Assembly (NCBI GenBank): GCA_020726505.1 | Contig: JAHLEZ010000012.1 | Coordinates: 558,001-622,000, forward strand | DNA length: 64,000 bases | Source: Leptodontidium sp. MPI-SDFR-AT-0119 | Lineage: Eukaryota > Ascomycota > Leotiomycetes > Helotiales > Leptodontidiaceae | Direction: 5' to 3' | Shown here: in pieces, positions 23,085 to 33,597 of the stretch | How positions within the stretch are numbered: position 1 is the first letter of the stretch | Layout of the letters: each line of letters starts with the position of its first letter | Program-made: the position numbers and the translations under genes | The notes under the pieces: generated by a model | Told to the model about the DNA's origin: nothing | Database searches by the model: none | What the model saw: the letters and a program-made list of their open reading frames with translations, nothing else

Positions 23085-23533
23085 ATGCCTGCTTCTCTAC
23101 TACAGATACCACCTACTACAACTTCCACCAGCTTCGCCATCGCCGACCTAGGATCTAGGGCTTCTCGTGAGGACGTGATCACGTCAAGGTGGTGGGACGC
23201 AAAAGCTCGCAAAATACTAATAACCGCCATAATCGGCAAAGTTAAAGTACTCTACTCACTACTTCCTAGGGAAGATAAAAAGACCGTAATCAAATATTTA
23301 AAGGGATATCTAGATCTCGACATACTCCTCGCGCTACATTATAGAGACCAAGACTTCTCTAGGGAGTAATATGCAGCGCCGCCTACATTCCGGATTGGAG
23401 TGTTTATAAATGAGAGGTAGGCAGGCTTCGAGGAGCGCCTCGAGGAGCGTTTCGTGGTGGTCAGAGATCGCAGCAGGCCAGGGGCAGTGCTTGGTAGATT
23501 TTTAGTCTTTTTTAGAGAGGGCATGGTACGCAA
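23085..23533 (+). pseudogene. Unidentified decayed coding segment
   Basis: A 94-codon open frame (ending HYRDQDFSRE) continues in the same frame past TAA and TAG stops as TFRIGVFINER, then GFEERLEERFVVVRDRSRP and GRFLVFFREGMVRKPLNE, to a TGA at about 23550. The protein-like composition with only two internal stops suggests a former gene. I do not recognise the family. Confidence 0.35.
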
Positions 23534-23989
23534 ACCTTTGAATGAATGAGTTACTAAAGAGGAATTCTTTTCATTTGCATTCTACTACCTTAATCTAGAA
23601 ATAGTGCAATCTAACCATCTACCTCCCCTCCTCATGCTTACGTGCTATATGGCTTAGAAAGTGTACAGAATTGCCCATGACATCCGAGCATCCTTTATAA
23701 AGACACAAGAAGCCACTATTAGCCAACCGTCTCTAAAGATACTGAACTCGAACGTGCCTCCCCAGACTATCTTTGCGTGAAAATAGACCCCGTTCGCAAA
23801 ATAGGCAATACAGTGTAGAGTCTATATATAGCCTATTATTCACCGTCTACGTCCCCTGAACTCCTACTAGTGTATTACCTCCTTCTTCCTAGGAAATCTC
23901 GTCGTTATCGTCAGTACCTGTACTAACATACAAAGAGCGTGTCTGAGAATGCCGTTTTGACTACACTACTTTGAACTAGCGAGGCGTTT

Positions 23990-24975
23990 CTTAGCAGTGG
24001 CAGAGCTAGGCCAGAGCATAGACAAGTTAGACTCGTATATCGAAAACTTGATCCTCATAAAGCTCATCAAGTAGTTGAAAGAGTAGCTTAGCCACCGTAG
24101 CCCGCTCCTCGAGCTCATACTCGATAGTCGACGGCGTGAGCACTTCTATATCAAGAAGAATGCCCCGCATCTAGCGATCTACTTCATCGACGTGAACGGT
24201 TTCGTGGAAGTTATTGATTACATTATCGAGTAGCTCATTTCTTAATTTGTTTTTCTTACAGTTGATCTTACGTTAAGCTTCGTGGTGTTTCTTATACTAG
24301 AACGTACCCTTAGCTGCCTTGATTATAAGGTAGCCGTCTTCCTTTATCTTAAGCACGTAGCTCTTCCGGGCTTTCACCTTTTTCAGGATATATGGATAGT
24401 TCGAAATCTCCTTTTTTTGTGTGTCACTCAACTTATCTGGGGCATCATCATAACGTTCAAGGCGGCCGACAGCTCGAATAAGATCCTCGCGGCGAGTAGT
24501 TCCAAGGTAAATAGCTTGACAGTCGGCGTCAATAAACGAGGGCATATAATATCGTTCATATACGTCCCTACTGTTTCCCATGGCGTGTCTTCTCTCCTCG
24601 GGGGTCAGTGCCTCTATATCGTTCGCATTTAGTAAATCTATATCGGCAAGGGTCACACAGAAGATCGTTCTCACTATTCAACCGTTTCCCGGATCCTCTT
24701 CGCAAGTCATACCATTAGAGCCGTTTCCTGAAACGACAAGTGCGGCCAAGACGAATGAAGTAGTACCGGTACTTCTCGTATGTAAATGATTTCGTCTTCG
24801 ATATCTGGACTTTAGTTAGCGTATACTCGACGTCACGGAAAATAGGTCGTTTTGCCCAGTCGTCGTCCCATTTCAAACGAATACGATCTGTTCCTTTCGG
24901 AATAACAAGATCGTAGATCTGTCGTAGTGATGTGAATTTATTCTTAAATGCGTTGTCTACAATAGCCAAAGCCAT
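23990..24975 (-). pseudogene. DUF3435 (FluG/tyrosine-recombinase-like) gene, decayed
   Basis: The minus strand reads ALAIVDNAFKNKF, LRQIYDLVIPKGTDRIRLKW, WAKRPIFRDVEY, YEKYRYYFIRLGR, then after an in-frame TAA WYDLRRGSGKRLN. It resumes as EALTPEERRHAMGNS, VYERYYMPSFIDADCQAIYLG and a C-terminal stretch KLRNELLDNVINNF broken by further stops. Motifs and order are those of DUF3435, a family of tyrosine-recombinase-related proteins that includes the captains of Starship elements and other fungal mobile-DNA proteins. The MGHS box seen in relatives is MGNS here. Numerous stops make it a relic. I could not find its N-terminal part, and no Starship edge is visible. Confidence 0.75.
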
Positions 24976-25284
24976 AATAAGAGCTGAGTAATTAGCTAAC
25001 GCAACACATGAAAAGCTTCTTTCCCCAGCCTAGATCAGACTTGAATACTGGGTAGTCATTTTTGGCTAAGAAGAAACTTTCCAAGTCGGGATGGTGTTCC
25101 CTTTGTCCTGGTCTTGAGACTTAAAGCGCGGTAGTTTTTTCTGCAATGTCCACTGTAGCTTTATTATTTCGAACCTGGGTGGTTCAATACCTGGATGTCA
25201 ACCCTCTATTCTTTCAATACTCGATTGTTCCTGATAGACAGGATTTCGGGCTTTTGATATATTGACGTGTGTTGTTTCCTCAAG

Positions 25285-26585
25285 ATGCTTACGCCAGCTG
25301 GTGTCTCCGAGAACTTCGTCCTGGAAAAGGTTAGCGGGCTCGACCTCCAGATTGCTTCACTAGTATAAAGTATCACGCTTGGTATAGGGTTTCTCACGAC
25401 GAGCATTACACGACGATATGGCTATTCGAAGCTCAACTCTCCCTATATATGGATGATTTGGGTGGAAATATTTTCTTGTCTTGGCTTCTCCATCATGTCG
25501 TGGCTGTACCTGAATCGATATCTGCATCCGAGGTACGATCAACTTCATTTCCTCCATCCACGCTATATTTTTCTCGCTAAGCTGGTTCTCTGTAGTTTCT
25601 TGTTTTTCTTCATTATACGTAAGTGTGAGTGAACACTTTCCTGTTACATATCTAACTCCATCAGTTACACTCGGGACACTGCAAATACAAATGCTTTTCC
25701 AAATACTCATCAACCGAATCTCGATTCTCCTGACTGACCGTCGCAAAGCCACAAAGCTGAAGATAGGAGTTGCGATGTTGGCAACATGTGTCACCGTATC
25801 AGTTTATTGTGTCTAGATTCTTGCTCAACTTCAGGTCTCTAAGAAATGGAAACGCATCAACACTGTATGGGATCGATGCGAGAAGGTTCTGTACCTTCTC
25901 ATTGATGTTTCTCTGAACTGGTATTTTATTCGAATCGTGCAACGAAGACTCGTCAATCAAGGATGTAAGATCTGAATTTTATGCTTTTGGCCTTTAGTAT
26001 CTGTCTAATTTTCAATAGTGGTTAAGTACAAGAAACTTGTCCGCTTCAACATGTGGATGGTGAGCTTCTCGCTTCTCATGGACGTCCTCATCATTAGTAT
26101 GATGAGCTTGAAGAACTCGTTTGCGTGAGTACTCCCATAGCCACCATTATGTTAAACTTCTAACACGTCTGCAGCTACATGCAATTTCACCCTCTTGCCT
26201 ACACTGTAAAGCTAAACATTGAGAATAAGTCATTCCGGAAATCGAGATCACGATCATGCCGTCTACCATTAGCTACAACAGTCCAATTATTACCCAGTTC
26301 ATCTATCATGCCTATCATATTTCCTAATATATCTCAGTGTCTATGGCTAAACTCATAGCCAAGATTTCCAAAGAGGAGATGAATCGCAGGGACGGCTACA
26401 TCCGATCAAATCCATCCCATTTACGATCAACAGACAGAGCACGAGTCAGAGCCGGAAGGCGAAATCCCGAAGTAGCAAAAACTGTCCATTCTTGGACCGT
26501 CAGCAGCTCCAGGACTCTGCGGATTGATTCTGTTGTTACTTGTCATAAGCAAGGGAAAGAATTGGGAAAGATAACAATCGGTTGA
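25285..26585 (+). pseudogene. Polytopic fungal membrane protein, inactivated by G-to-A type changes
   Basis: Spliced pieces form a multi-TM protein: WMIWVEIFSCLGFSIMSWLY, then intron GTAAGT...CAG (about 25618-25670), LGTLQIQMLFQILINRI, KIGVAMLATCVTVSVYCV, and VSKKWKRINTVWDRCEKVLY with LLIDVSLNWYFIRIV. Two further introns (GTAAGA...TAG, GTGAGT...CAG) lead to FNMWMVSFSLLMDVLIISMM, then YMQFHPLAYTVKLNIE and finally SMAKLIAKIS. Two lesions stand out: TAG at 25814-25816 where the frame otherwise continues (likely a former TGG), and the donor at 26225 reads ATAAGT instead of GTAAGT, exactly where splicing would rejoin the frame. The first exon (possible ATG 25285) is uncertain. Function unknown. 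Confidence 0.65.
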
Positions 26586-26624
26586 ATTCTATTACTGTAT
26601 GTAAACGTTGTTGCGGAACCGGAC

Positions 26625-27059
26625 GTGAAAGAGCAAGAGCGAGACAATTTCAACGTCCACAGTATCGAGGAACCCGAGGCCGACAGTCTAGCAGGCTGTG
26701 AGAGCGAGGCATACGGCAATCGGGTACACAGCTGCTTAGTGGTTTCACCTGCTGGGCGACCACTCTATGCATATAGGTCTGTCAGGGAGCTTCTAGAGGC
26801 TCTGCGCGACGCTATTGCGGGCCACAAGTCGTTGCTTGAGAATGGGAAGATTGAACGACATTCCCGGGACCAGAGGGTACGAATCGGTGTGGTGATGATA
26901 GGGTGGGAGAGTCCTAACTCAATGTTCACTTCAGTCGTTCGCGAGTTGGACCCTTGGATTATCTCAAGGGGGGCACACACACTCCAGGGGAAATATTCGA
27001 TCGAGCAACCTCCAGAATGCGGGTCATCGGCATGCTTGCTGTACAGTGTTTCCTCCTAG
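26625..27059 (+). pseudogene. FunK1-type kinase fragment
   Basis: A 144-aa frame contains AYGNRVHSCLVVSPAGRPLY and VRELLEALRDAIAGHKSLLE, characteristic of the fungal FunK1 kinase-like family just before its HRD motif. Directly after GKI the expected HRDIS sequence is lost (GKIERHSRDQ), and no later kinase motif follows. It is therefore the central piece of a FunK1 gene with both ends missing or shifted. Confidence 0.55.
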
Positions 27060-29255
27060 CTTTCTTCGCCACAGATCGTGAGAGGAAGGAAATGGTTATC
27101 ACGGTGCGGTGATCTCTCCTCCACCAGGCACGTTGTAGATACTCGGACGCGTCGTAACAGCTTTGCCGTCGCGCATGGCAGAACGTCGTTGGGGTATCGT
27201 GAATTGCGTCGATGGGGTTTGCGGCAAGTTCTCTGGAATACCGGCCCAGCAGGAGCAAGACCTTGAACATCGCGGCGCTGAAAATAAAAGCTGGGTGATG
27301 ATGTTAATCGGGGGAGAGCCCGCCTCCGAACAACCACACAGAAGGGACAGGACGGCGAAGGGTTTTGTTGTCGATGCCCTAGACCTTCGACGTCAGCGAC
27401 GGGCGCTAGGAAAAGTATATATTATGTGTTACTGGAACGCTTTCACAGTCCACACAACCCTAGATGACAAGCTAGTACCTAGTCATTCAACAGTGCACCC
27501 CGAATGCTGGGCCGAGACTCCAGACCAGAGGAGATCAGGAAGGACGTCGTTGATTGAAACAATCCAGCTGTTTATCACTTTATCCCTTTATCCTTTACTC
27601 TTTTTGCCGGCAAAGATAGTCCCTGGAAGCCTGGTAGTATCAGTCAAATAATGTTGGGTGACTGGATCGAGCAATCCGTTCCTTCTCATGGAGACGACAG
27701 TGCAAGGCCGGATGGGCAAAGAGATGGCAATGGGTTGAACTGTACGTGAAGGCGGCCATCTTCTCGCCTCTGAAAACCGAACACCGTGGCACCCGCAACG
27801 AAGTAAAATCCAACTCGAACCATTCTACTGGTACAGCATCTGGCGCAGTCAGGTCTCATCATGGTAGCGTATAACGTCGAGTGAGTCCTCAAGCTGCCCT
27901 CATCTTAGTCTAGAGCTTACTTTGTGCACCAGTGCTTTTAGATCAAAGCAAATTCCCTTATCAATGGACCTCTGAGAGAAGCGACTAAAGGAAAGGCAGA
28001 TGTTTCTTGAATGGTTGTTCTTCAGGGGAGGGCGTTTCATGTAGCTGGAAAGAGTGGTTTGACTTTGGTTGAGGAACTGATGTTTCTCCAGTGATTCTGA
28101 GGTGGGCGTTTGATGTCGTTCGGGAGGTTGGTTTTGTTTCGTTGCGGAGTTGAGGTAGTGCAGAAGCTCGGTGCTTCTGCTGCTGCTGAGGTTTACAATA
28201 TCGATCAACGCCTTTGGCTGTGACGGAATGTGAGGTTGGTTGTGAAGGAGGGTTGTGGAGGAGAAGTTGTAGAGACGTCGGAGAAAGTGAACATGACTTG
28301 GCGCCAAACGCGTCAGAGGCGTCGAATCAACTCCGCAGATCGCCAAACTCCAGAAATGAGGTATTTGGGCCTTCTTCAATCGATATAAAATCTGCGACGC
28401 GAATCTGGAGTTGTGGTGGAGGCTGACAATTGTTTGTTGTTGTTAAGGAAGAAAAGAGACGAGGCTCCAGCGAAAACTCAGAATGATGGGGCGCATGCAA
28501 ATGCGCGCTAGTGTGTTGAACTGGAATCGATTTAGTAAGATTACTTCTTCGTACGAGGAGAAGAACTGCAGTTGTCGAGACGTAGCCAGCACTTGGTTAT
28601 GTGGCACTAACCGCATTGAGAAGTGGAACCCGTTCTGATAGGCTGGCTGTAAAGTGCGATCTGAGACAGCTAGCACGGTGTACGGTGTACGATCTAGGCT
28701 TGGATTTTGTTGATTTATCTTAACCTTTCTCTTTTTTAGGAGATGTAGGGCGGCGTAGCTCCTTGCTTGGGGTAGAATAAACATGAGAAACAGACTTATT
28801 ACACATTACATGAACAGCCGGGATTGCCGCCACCTACCTACGCAATAATGCCCTTTGTGAGACGACTTTTGCAGCAATCGGTACAATACACAAAATTCAC
28901 GCAGCCGTAGATCGGCAGATAGTCCTAGCTTCGTCTCGCCGATTTCTCGTTTCCAAGCAATTAACAATCTCTCTTCAAAGTCCAGCGTCAAGGCGCCAAA
29001 GTCGTCTAAGACACTCTATCATTTTGGTCTATATCTGGTGGAAAGCTCAAGTGAAGAATCACGAAACCGACTCCAATATCAACACCGCCCACGTCACCAT
29101 GTATCTTAATAGAGTTAAACATTCGATGCTATTAGTAAGCTTGCATTTCATTAGGCAGGAAGAGAAAGGCAGATCGCGATCGCCGAAGCACGTTCTTCCT
29201 CCACCATGATTGCGAAGCCCGCATCAATCCTTGATTCAGATATCGAAATAGCGTC
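27060..29255. other. Intergenic, no supportable gene; contains duplicated segment
   Basis: Open frames of up to 162 codons (27163-27651 plus; 27900-28379 minus) carry no recognised motif. The second runs antisense through the duplicated segment 28222-28506. I see no RNA gene here. Confidence 0.45.
28222..28506 (+). repeat. Duplicated segment, copy 2 (partner 21213-21505)
   Basis: It is collinear with the block upstream of the Pin1 gene, same orientation, about 7 kb apart. The two copies differ by scattered substitutions and small indels. No Pin1 coding sequence accompanies this copy. Confidence 0.8.
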
Positions 29256-30084
29256 ATGGCCAAAAATATTATTGAACAGGCTGAGCCGCACATCGGCGAG
29301 ATAGTGCGTATTTGTCGTGTGCTTGAAGCCGAAGGTAGGGAGTTGGACGAGTTGAACGATCTTGTGGGACGAACGAGTAAGTTTAGAGAGCATGGTAAAC
29401 CTTCTACGAAAGAAGCACGTTAAGACTATAACAGTCCAAAATTCTCTTGTCAGGTCTAATGGAGGAACCGATGGTCCCCGTCCGATTGATATTAAGTTTA
29501 AACTTCTCCGCAGATCTGGTCGACAGGCTTCTCTTACGAAGCGATCCTACGGGAATATGCAGAACGCAGACAGCAGAGCAAGTAGATTGCCAAAGAAGCA
29601 GAAGCTTGCCACCGACGAACCTGTCACCGACGAATCTGCCACCGACAAACCTGCCACCAACGAACGTGCTACTGAGCCTACTACCCTCGAGTCCACTGGC
29701 AACCCAGCCATCACCGAGCCTAATAAAATGGAGTCTCTGCGGACTTCGAGAGAGGACCGGTCTTCCGACACAGGCATTGTGGACAATGGCATGCCAGACG
29801 CGGACAAACAAAGACCTTTCGCAAGGTGTTCGATCCTTGATGGTTCAGTTCAGTGGTTGGAAGATGTTGTAGTGGCACTCAAGCATGTAGATGACAAGAG
29901 CCGCACACCCGATTCATCTGTGTCAGGCATTTTGGACGACGTCCTCACTACAGCTATTATCCGCACAAATTTTGTAAATATCATGAGTAGCGTCACAGAG
30001 AAATGGGCGAGATGCAATCGGCTGATCGCAAAGCCTCACGGTGCCTGCATTGGAGTATGCGCAAGAAAGTCTTGGAAAAGCTGA
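29256..30084 (+). CDS. Hypothetical protein with Thr/Ala/Glu-rich tandem repeat, 2 exons
   Basis: Exon 1 is 29256-29376 (MAKNIIEQAEPHIGEIVRI, then a charged helix), followed by a GTAAGT...ACAG intron of 58 bp and exon 2 29435-30084, giving 256 aa with consistent phase. The middle has a short degenerate repeat (TDEPVTDESATDKPATNERAT) encoded by near-identical 15-bp units, preceded by a basic SRASRLPKKQK stretch. Near 30040 an alternative frame reads ALEYAQESLGKADQKKKTREEQ, which looks more protein-like than the annotated end, so a frameshift or missed intron is possible. No family is recognised. It may be the N-terminal part of the decayed NLR-like gene whose P-loop lies at 30389. Confidence 0.45.
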
Positions 30085-30388
30085 CCAGAAGAAGAAGACC
30101 CGCGAAGAACAAGCCAAGTCAGAAGAGCGCTTGAGGCATACCGTCGCATGATGTGATGTCAGAGAATTATCGAAGATTGCAATGCAAGGCCTTTATCCGA
30201 GCCCGCAGAGCTCATGGGCGAGTTCATCGAGGAGAGCGATTACGAGAATGTAATGAAGCATATTGAAAGGGAGAACACTAACGACACAGGGACCCAACTT
30301 CGACGCTTGTGGAAAGAGACTTACTACTGGCCGATGATCCAGCAACGTGCGAAGATGATAGGTCCACTTCCCAAGTTTGTTCTGTTAA

Positions 30389-30511
30389 GGGATGCCTGGA
30401 GCAGGAAAGACAATTCTTACATCAGTTGTGATCGAACATCTCGTCACCAGGTTTCGAAAAGATAGGAGATATCGGATTCAGCACTTGGAATTTATCAATC
30501 TCGAGATGTGA
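30389..30511 (+). pseudogene. NACHT/STAND NTPase P-loop fragment
   Basis: The frame reads GMPGAGKTILTSVVIEHLVTRFRKD, matching the Walker A start of fungal NACHT/NLR proteins, and is preceded by LFC and a stop where homologues read CPG. It closes at a TGA at 30509-30511 with no Walker B or repeat domain following. It is a scrap of a heterokaryon-incompatibility/NLR-type gene. Confidence 0.6.
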
Positions 30512-30592
30512 AACAATCTTAAAGGCGTCGTGAACAAAATGGTTTATTGTCTTGACTGCGGAATGCTACCTCAGACTCAAACAACGCAAAAG

Positions 30593-32764
30593 CTAATTAA
30601 AATGAGGTACTACGGGAATGGTAACGGAGCTTGGATACTGGCCTCCTGTAAGGATGCGATTGACTGCCCCAGCATGGTAAGAGGCGTCAATACGGCGAGA
30701 CCACTCGGACGGATTCCCTTGGCCATCATCTGCTGGCGTAATCTCGATACGCAGTCTATGTCCGACCGGTATGCGTGCCGTGGCCGAAAGGGACTCGATA
30801 TCTAACTTCACAGGTACGTTGGGTGACAGTGGTGCATAATCCTCCTCCATGTGGGTATGCCATGGCCGTTCGGTGGTACTGAGCTTAGGGTCAGTTTTGC
30901 GATGCGATGCCCTGAGGAGGCCGCTGGATAAGGGTGCGACAGATTTTGGTTCTGAGCTCCGATACTGGACCTCGCGATCTCCATCCATCACTCGAAATGC
31001 CACGAAGACATCTGCGTCCGTTGTGGTCGACGAGACCCAGAGCGTAGCACGGAAGTGGCCGGCCAGTTCGACTTCCTCCGAGAAGGGATTGGTTTCAAAT
31101 ACGGCCATGGGCAAGTCTTTTCCTGCTGCTGTTACATCGGCTGAGTATTCCGCGTGGCTTTCCTGTGCCGGCGTCTTTGCCGTGAGGGCACCGGGGACCT
31201 TGATACCTGCTCCGGCATCGAGAAACAATTCCCGATAGGTGGTCCCCGGAATGGGCCAGTGAGCCGCGTCCTTGATCTCATACTTGCCATGACCTGTACG
31301 CATAACCATACGTACGGCGGGTGGCTCCTTGTCGGGTTTGATACCCTTCAAGTGATGATCAAAGAAGACCTCCAAATCGGATCTGAAGTCATGATACAGA
31401 TTGTAAGTGTATGTGGCATCGTAGACCAGTAACTGCTTGTGGGCTGACGGCACCCGGGCGAAGGCTTCAAAGCCAGCGCGCCCATGAATCCATGCCGTCT
31501 GGCTCGCACTTACGATGACAGGAATCTGGATACGGGAAAAGTCAACCTGCGCGATGCCTAGGTGGGTTCCGCCATGGTAGTGGCTGTCGTCAAAGGGATG
31601 CCTGGCCAGGCCGCCGAGGAAGTCCACAGCATCGGCCTTGGGATTTTTCGAGGGCCCAGCTGCCATGTTATCCCACCACCACCTGCGGTATCCTTCCAGT
31701 AAGATGCCTCCTGGGTAGGCCAGATCACGGTAACCATCGGTGTCGCCTGCCTGTGGTGCAAAGGCCTTGAGCGAGGGTGGTTGGAGACTCGCCACCGGCC
31801 ATTGGATCGTGGCGTTGTATGAAGCTCCCCACAGCCCAACCTTGCCGTTGCTCCACGTCTGTTGCGCAGCCCACTCGATCGCATCGTAGTAATCCTGCGC
31901 TTCCTGGGGCGAGAAAGGCGCAAGAATGCCGGGTGACTGGCCGACACCGCGGCTATCGACACGCACTAGCGCATAACCCCGCGGGACCCAGTCGAACGAA
32001 TTAGCCGCAACCGCGCTCTCGGAGTACCTGAAATAATGGTTGATCTGCACGCGAGCCTCCACGTTTTCATAGTAGTCAGCTTCTCGCTGCTCGCTGGCCT
32101 GACGATCCGCCGCGGTATGGCTGGATCCAGTGCGGAAGGCCCGGCCGTAGACGCCTTGGTGCAGCAGAGTCGGATGCGAGCCGCCAGCAAGAGGAAGGAA
32201 GACATCGGCGACGACATAGCTGCCGTCTCGGGTTGGGATTTTCAAGTCCCGCAAGACCCGAACCCCGTGCATGCGCCGCCGGATATGATTTCGGGCTGCA
32301 GCCGCGCCCCGAAGTCCACGTCCCAGCCGAGTCAATACTGCTTGAACTGCAGCATTCTTCTCAAACGACTCAACATCGACTGCGAACGAGATGTCGTTCG
32401 CGTTTTGTCCCACCAATGTGCGTGTTGCCCTGTCTACTGTCACGCCGTCGCGCAAGTCACAGTCGGGTCCTAGACTCTGCACGAAGCGCGCTCGATTGAC
32501 AATATCAGGACGAGTGAGCTCCTTTTCGGTATCTTGCTGGTTCTGATCCGCATTGGGTGGGGTCTCATGTAGGCTGGCTAATGTCAAAGACGGATTTCCT
32601 TTCGCATGTCCCAGCGTGAGAGCATCGATGGAGAAGGTCACGACTTCGCCCTCCTTGTAAGCGAACCCGCCTTCGCTGTTTGTGACGCCAGATTGTGTTG
32701 GGGTGCGATAACTAAGCCCAACAAATGGGCCGTCAAGAAAGTGGCCGCTGAACGGTTCGCTCAT
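30593..32764 (-). CDS. CocE/NonD (S15-type) alpha/beta hydrolase, bacterial-looking
   Basis: This intronless 723-aa protein has an N-terminal region (residues 6-65: SGHFLDGPFVGLSYRTPTQS, SEGGFAYKEGEVVTFSI, LTLGHAKG) like a domain I know from bacterial surface proteins. Next is an alpha/beta-hydrolase core (residues 165-475) with IPTRDGSYVVADVFLP, GYALVRVDSRGVGQSPG and nucleophile motif GASYN (Ser315). A C-terminal jelly-roll domain (about 500-723) is typical of X-Pro dipeptidyl-peptidase/CocE enzymes. The canonical catalytic Asp and His contexts (W-x-D; GPWTHG) are not evident; the equivalents read AWIHGRAGF and VYDATYTYN. No signal peptide. GC content is visibly higher than in neighbouring DNA. 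Probable substrate: an ester or amide, unknown. Family confident; horizontal origin inferred. Confidence 0.9.
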   Translation of the reverse strand: MSEPFSGHFLDGPFVGLSYRTPTQSGVTNSEGGFAYKEGEVVTFSIDALTLGHAKGNPSLTLASLHETPPNADQNQQDTEKELTRPDIVNRARFVQSLGPDCDLRDGVTVDRATRTLVGQNANDISFAVDVESFEKNAAVQAVLTRLGRGLRGAAAARNHIRRRMHGVRVLRDLKIPTRDGSYVVADVFLPLAGGSHPTLLHQGVYGRAFRTGSSHTAADRQASEQREADYYENVEARVQINHYFRYSESAVAANSFDWVPRGYALVRVDSRGVGQSPGILAPFSPQEAQDYYDAIEWAAQQTWSNGKVGLWGASYNATIQWPVASLQPPSLKAFAPQAGDTDGYRDLAYPGGILLEGYRRWWWDNMAAGPSKNPKADAVDFLGGLARHPFDDSHYHGGTHLGIAQVDFSRIQIPVIVSASQTAWIHGRAGFEAFARVPSAHKQLLVYDATYTYNLYHDFRSDLEVFFDHHLKGIKPDKEPPAVRMVMRTGHGKYEIKDAAHWPIPGTTYRELFLDAGAGIKVPGALTAKTPAQESHAEYSADVTAAGKDLPMAVFETNPFSEEVELAGHFRATLWVSSTTTDADVFVAFRVMDGDREVQYRSSEPKSVAPLSSGLLRASHRKTDPKLSTTERPWHTHMEEDYAPLSPNVPVKLDIESLSATARIPVGHRLRIEITPADDGQGNPSEWSRRIDASYHAGAVNRILTGGQYPSSVTIPVVPHFN

Positions 32765-32904
32765 GATGAAGGACGGGATAACTTCTAGATAGAAGTTGGA
32801 ACGAGGTGGTTAGAATAGCGCAAGCACGAGGAAGGATGAAGCAAGAGGAGGTATCGAGGGATGGGGGGAATATAAAAGCAAATCCACGTTGTAGCGTGTT
32901 GACA

Positions 32905-33185
32905 AGCAAGTACTTCTTACTAAGGGTAAATAATGTACAATTCTGGTCTGTGCGTAGACCCATGAAAGCTAGAGTCTTAGCAATGCTGCTTTATCTGATT
33001 CCCCTTAGTATTTTATATATTCTCCTCCTCTCTTGATTTCTAGTACTAAAAGCAGCGAATTAACATCGCTTTATCATTGGGTATACCCCTTGTATAAGTA
33101 CCCTGTAAACCCGAACCCTCTAGAACCACCGCGACGTGCGCACAGACGAGAAACTAACATTATTTTCATCATGTACGAAGTATGT
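32905..33185. repeat. Interspersed repeat, copy B (partner 3205-3490)
   Basis: This is the same 280-bp family as copy A, about 29.7 kb away in the same orientation, lying just upstream of the CocE hydrolase. It shares TACTAAGGGTAA, GCAATGCTGCTTTAT, CTTAGTATTTT, TATCATTGGGTATACCCC and ATGTACGAAGTA in order. Confidence 0.8.
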
Positions 33186-33333
33186 AAGTAGGACATCTTG
33201 CCAAGTGCGAGTAAAATTTGTAATACATTTCTAGTATTAACATTCATCAATCAGCATTCAGTCCGGATGAGATGCTCGATTGGCGTCCGAAAGAAGCGGA
33301 TGTTTCGGGACAACAACACCTCCGTGACGTCTG

Positions 33334-33597
33334 CATGCGTGGATGGGGTTATGCTGCTGGCTGTGCAGTAGCCCTGACGAGATTATCTCCGTTCGGCTTA
33401 TATCGTGTCATGCGGTAAGGTGCAATACTACAATACAGCAAGAGCTGCTTCATCGACGTTCGAGAATGCGGGGGTAGCGGCATCTCCACGAATCCATATG
33501 CGAGGATGAGGTTATGCTACTGATGTGTGCAGTACCGTACAGTAGCTTGCCCTTGGCGAAATCATTTCTGATCGGCTAAGTTGTGCGCGGTAAGGAT
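33334..33597. repeat. Diverged tandem repeat, two units of about 90-100 bp
   Basis: Unit 1 (33334-33422) and unit 2 (33495-33597) both run ATGCG-GGATG-GGTTATGCT, then GTGCAGTA, then CGGCT, and end GCGGTAAGG, with a 14-bp insertion in unit 2. A 70-bp spacer separates them. Non-coding. The rest of 32765-34376 contains no gene I can support. Confidence 0.6.

Noticed and set aside
27900..28379. 159-codon minus frame
   Set aside because: Antisense to the duplicated segment, low-complexity, not conserved between copies.
31558..31962. Several antisense or out-of-frame ORFs within the CocE hydrolase
   Set aside because: Shadows of a GC-rich coding region.
23990..33185. Calling a Starship element
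   Set aside because: Only a decayed DUF3435 piece is present; no element ends, direct repeats or intact captain could be identified.
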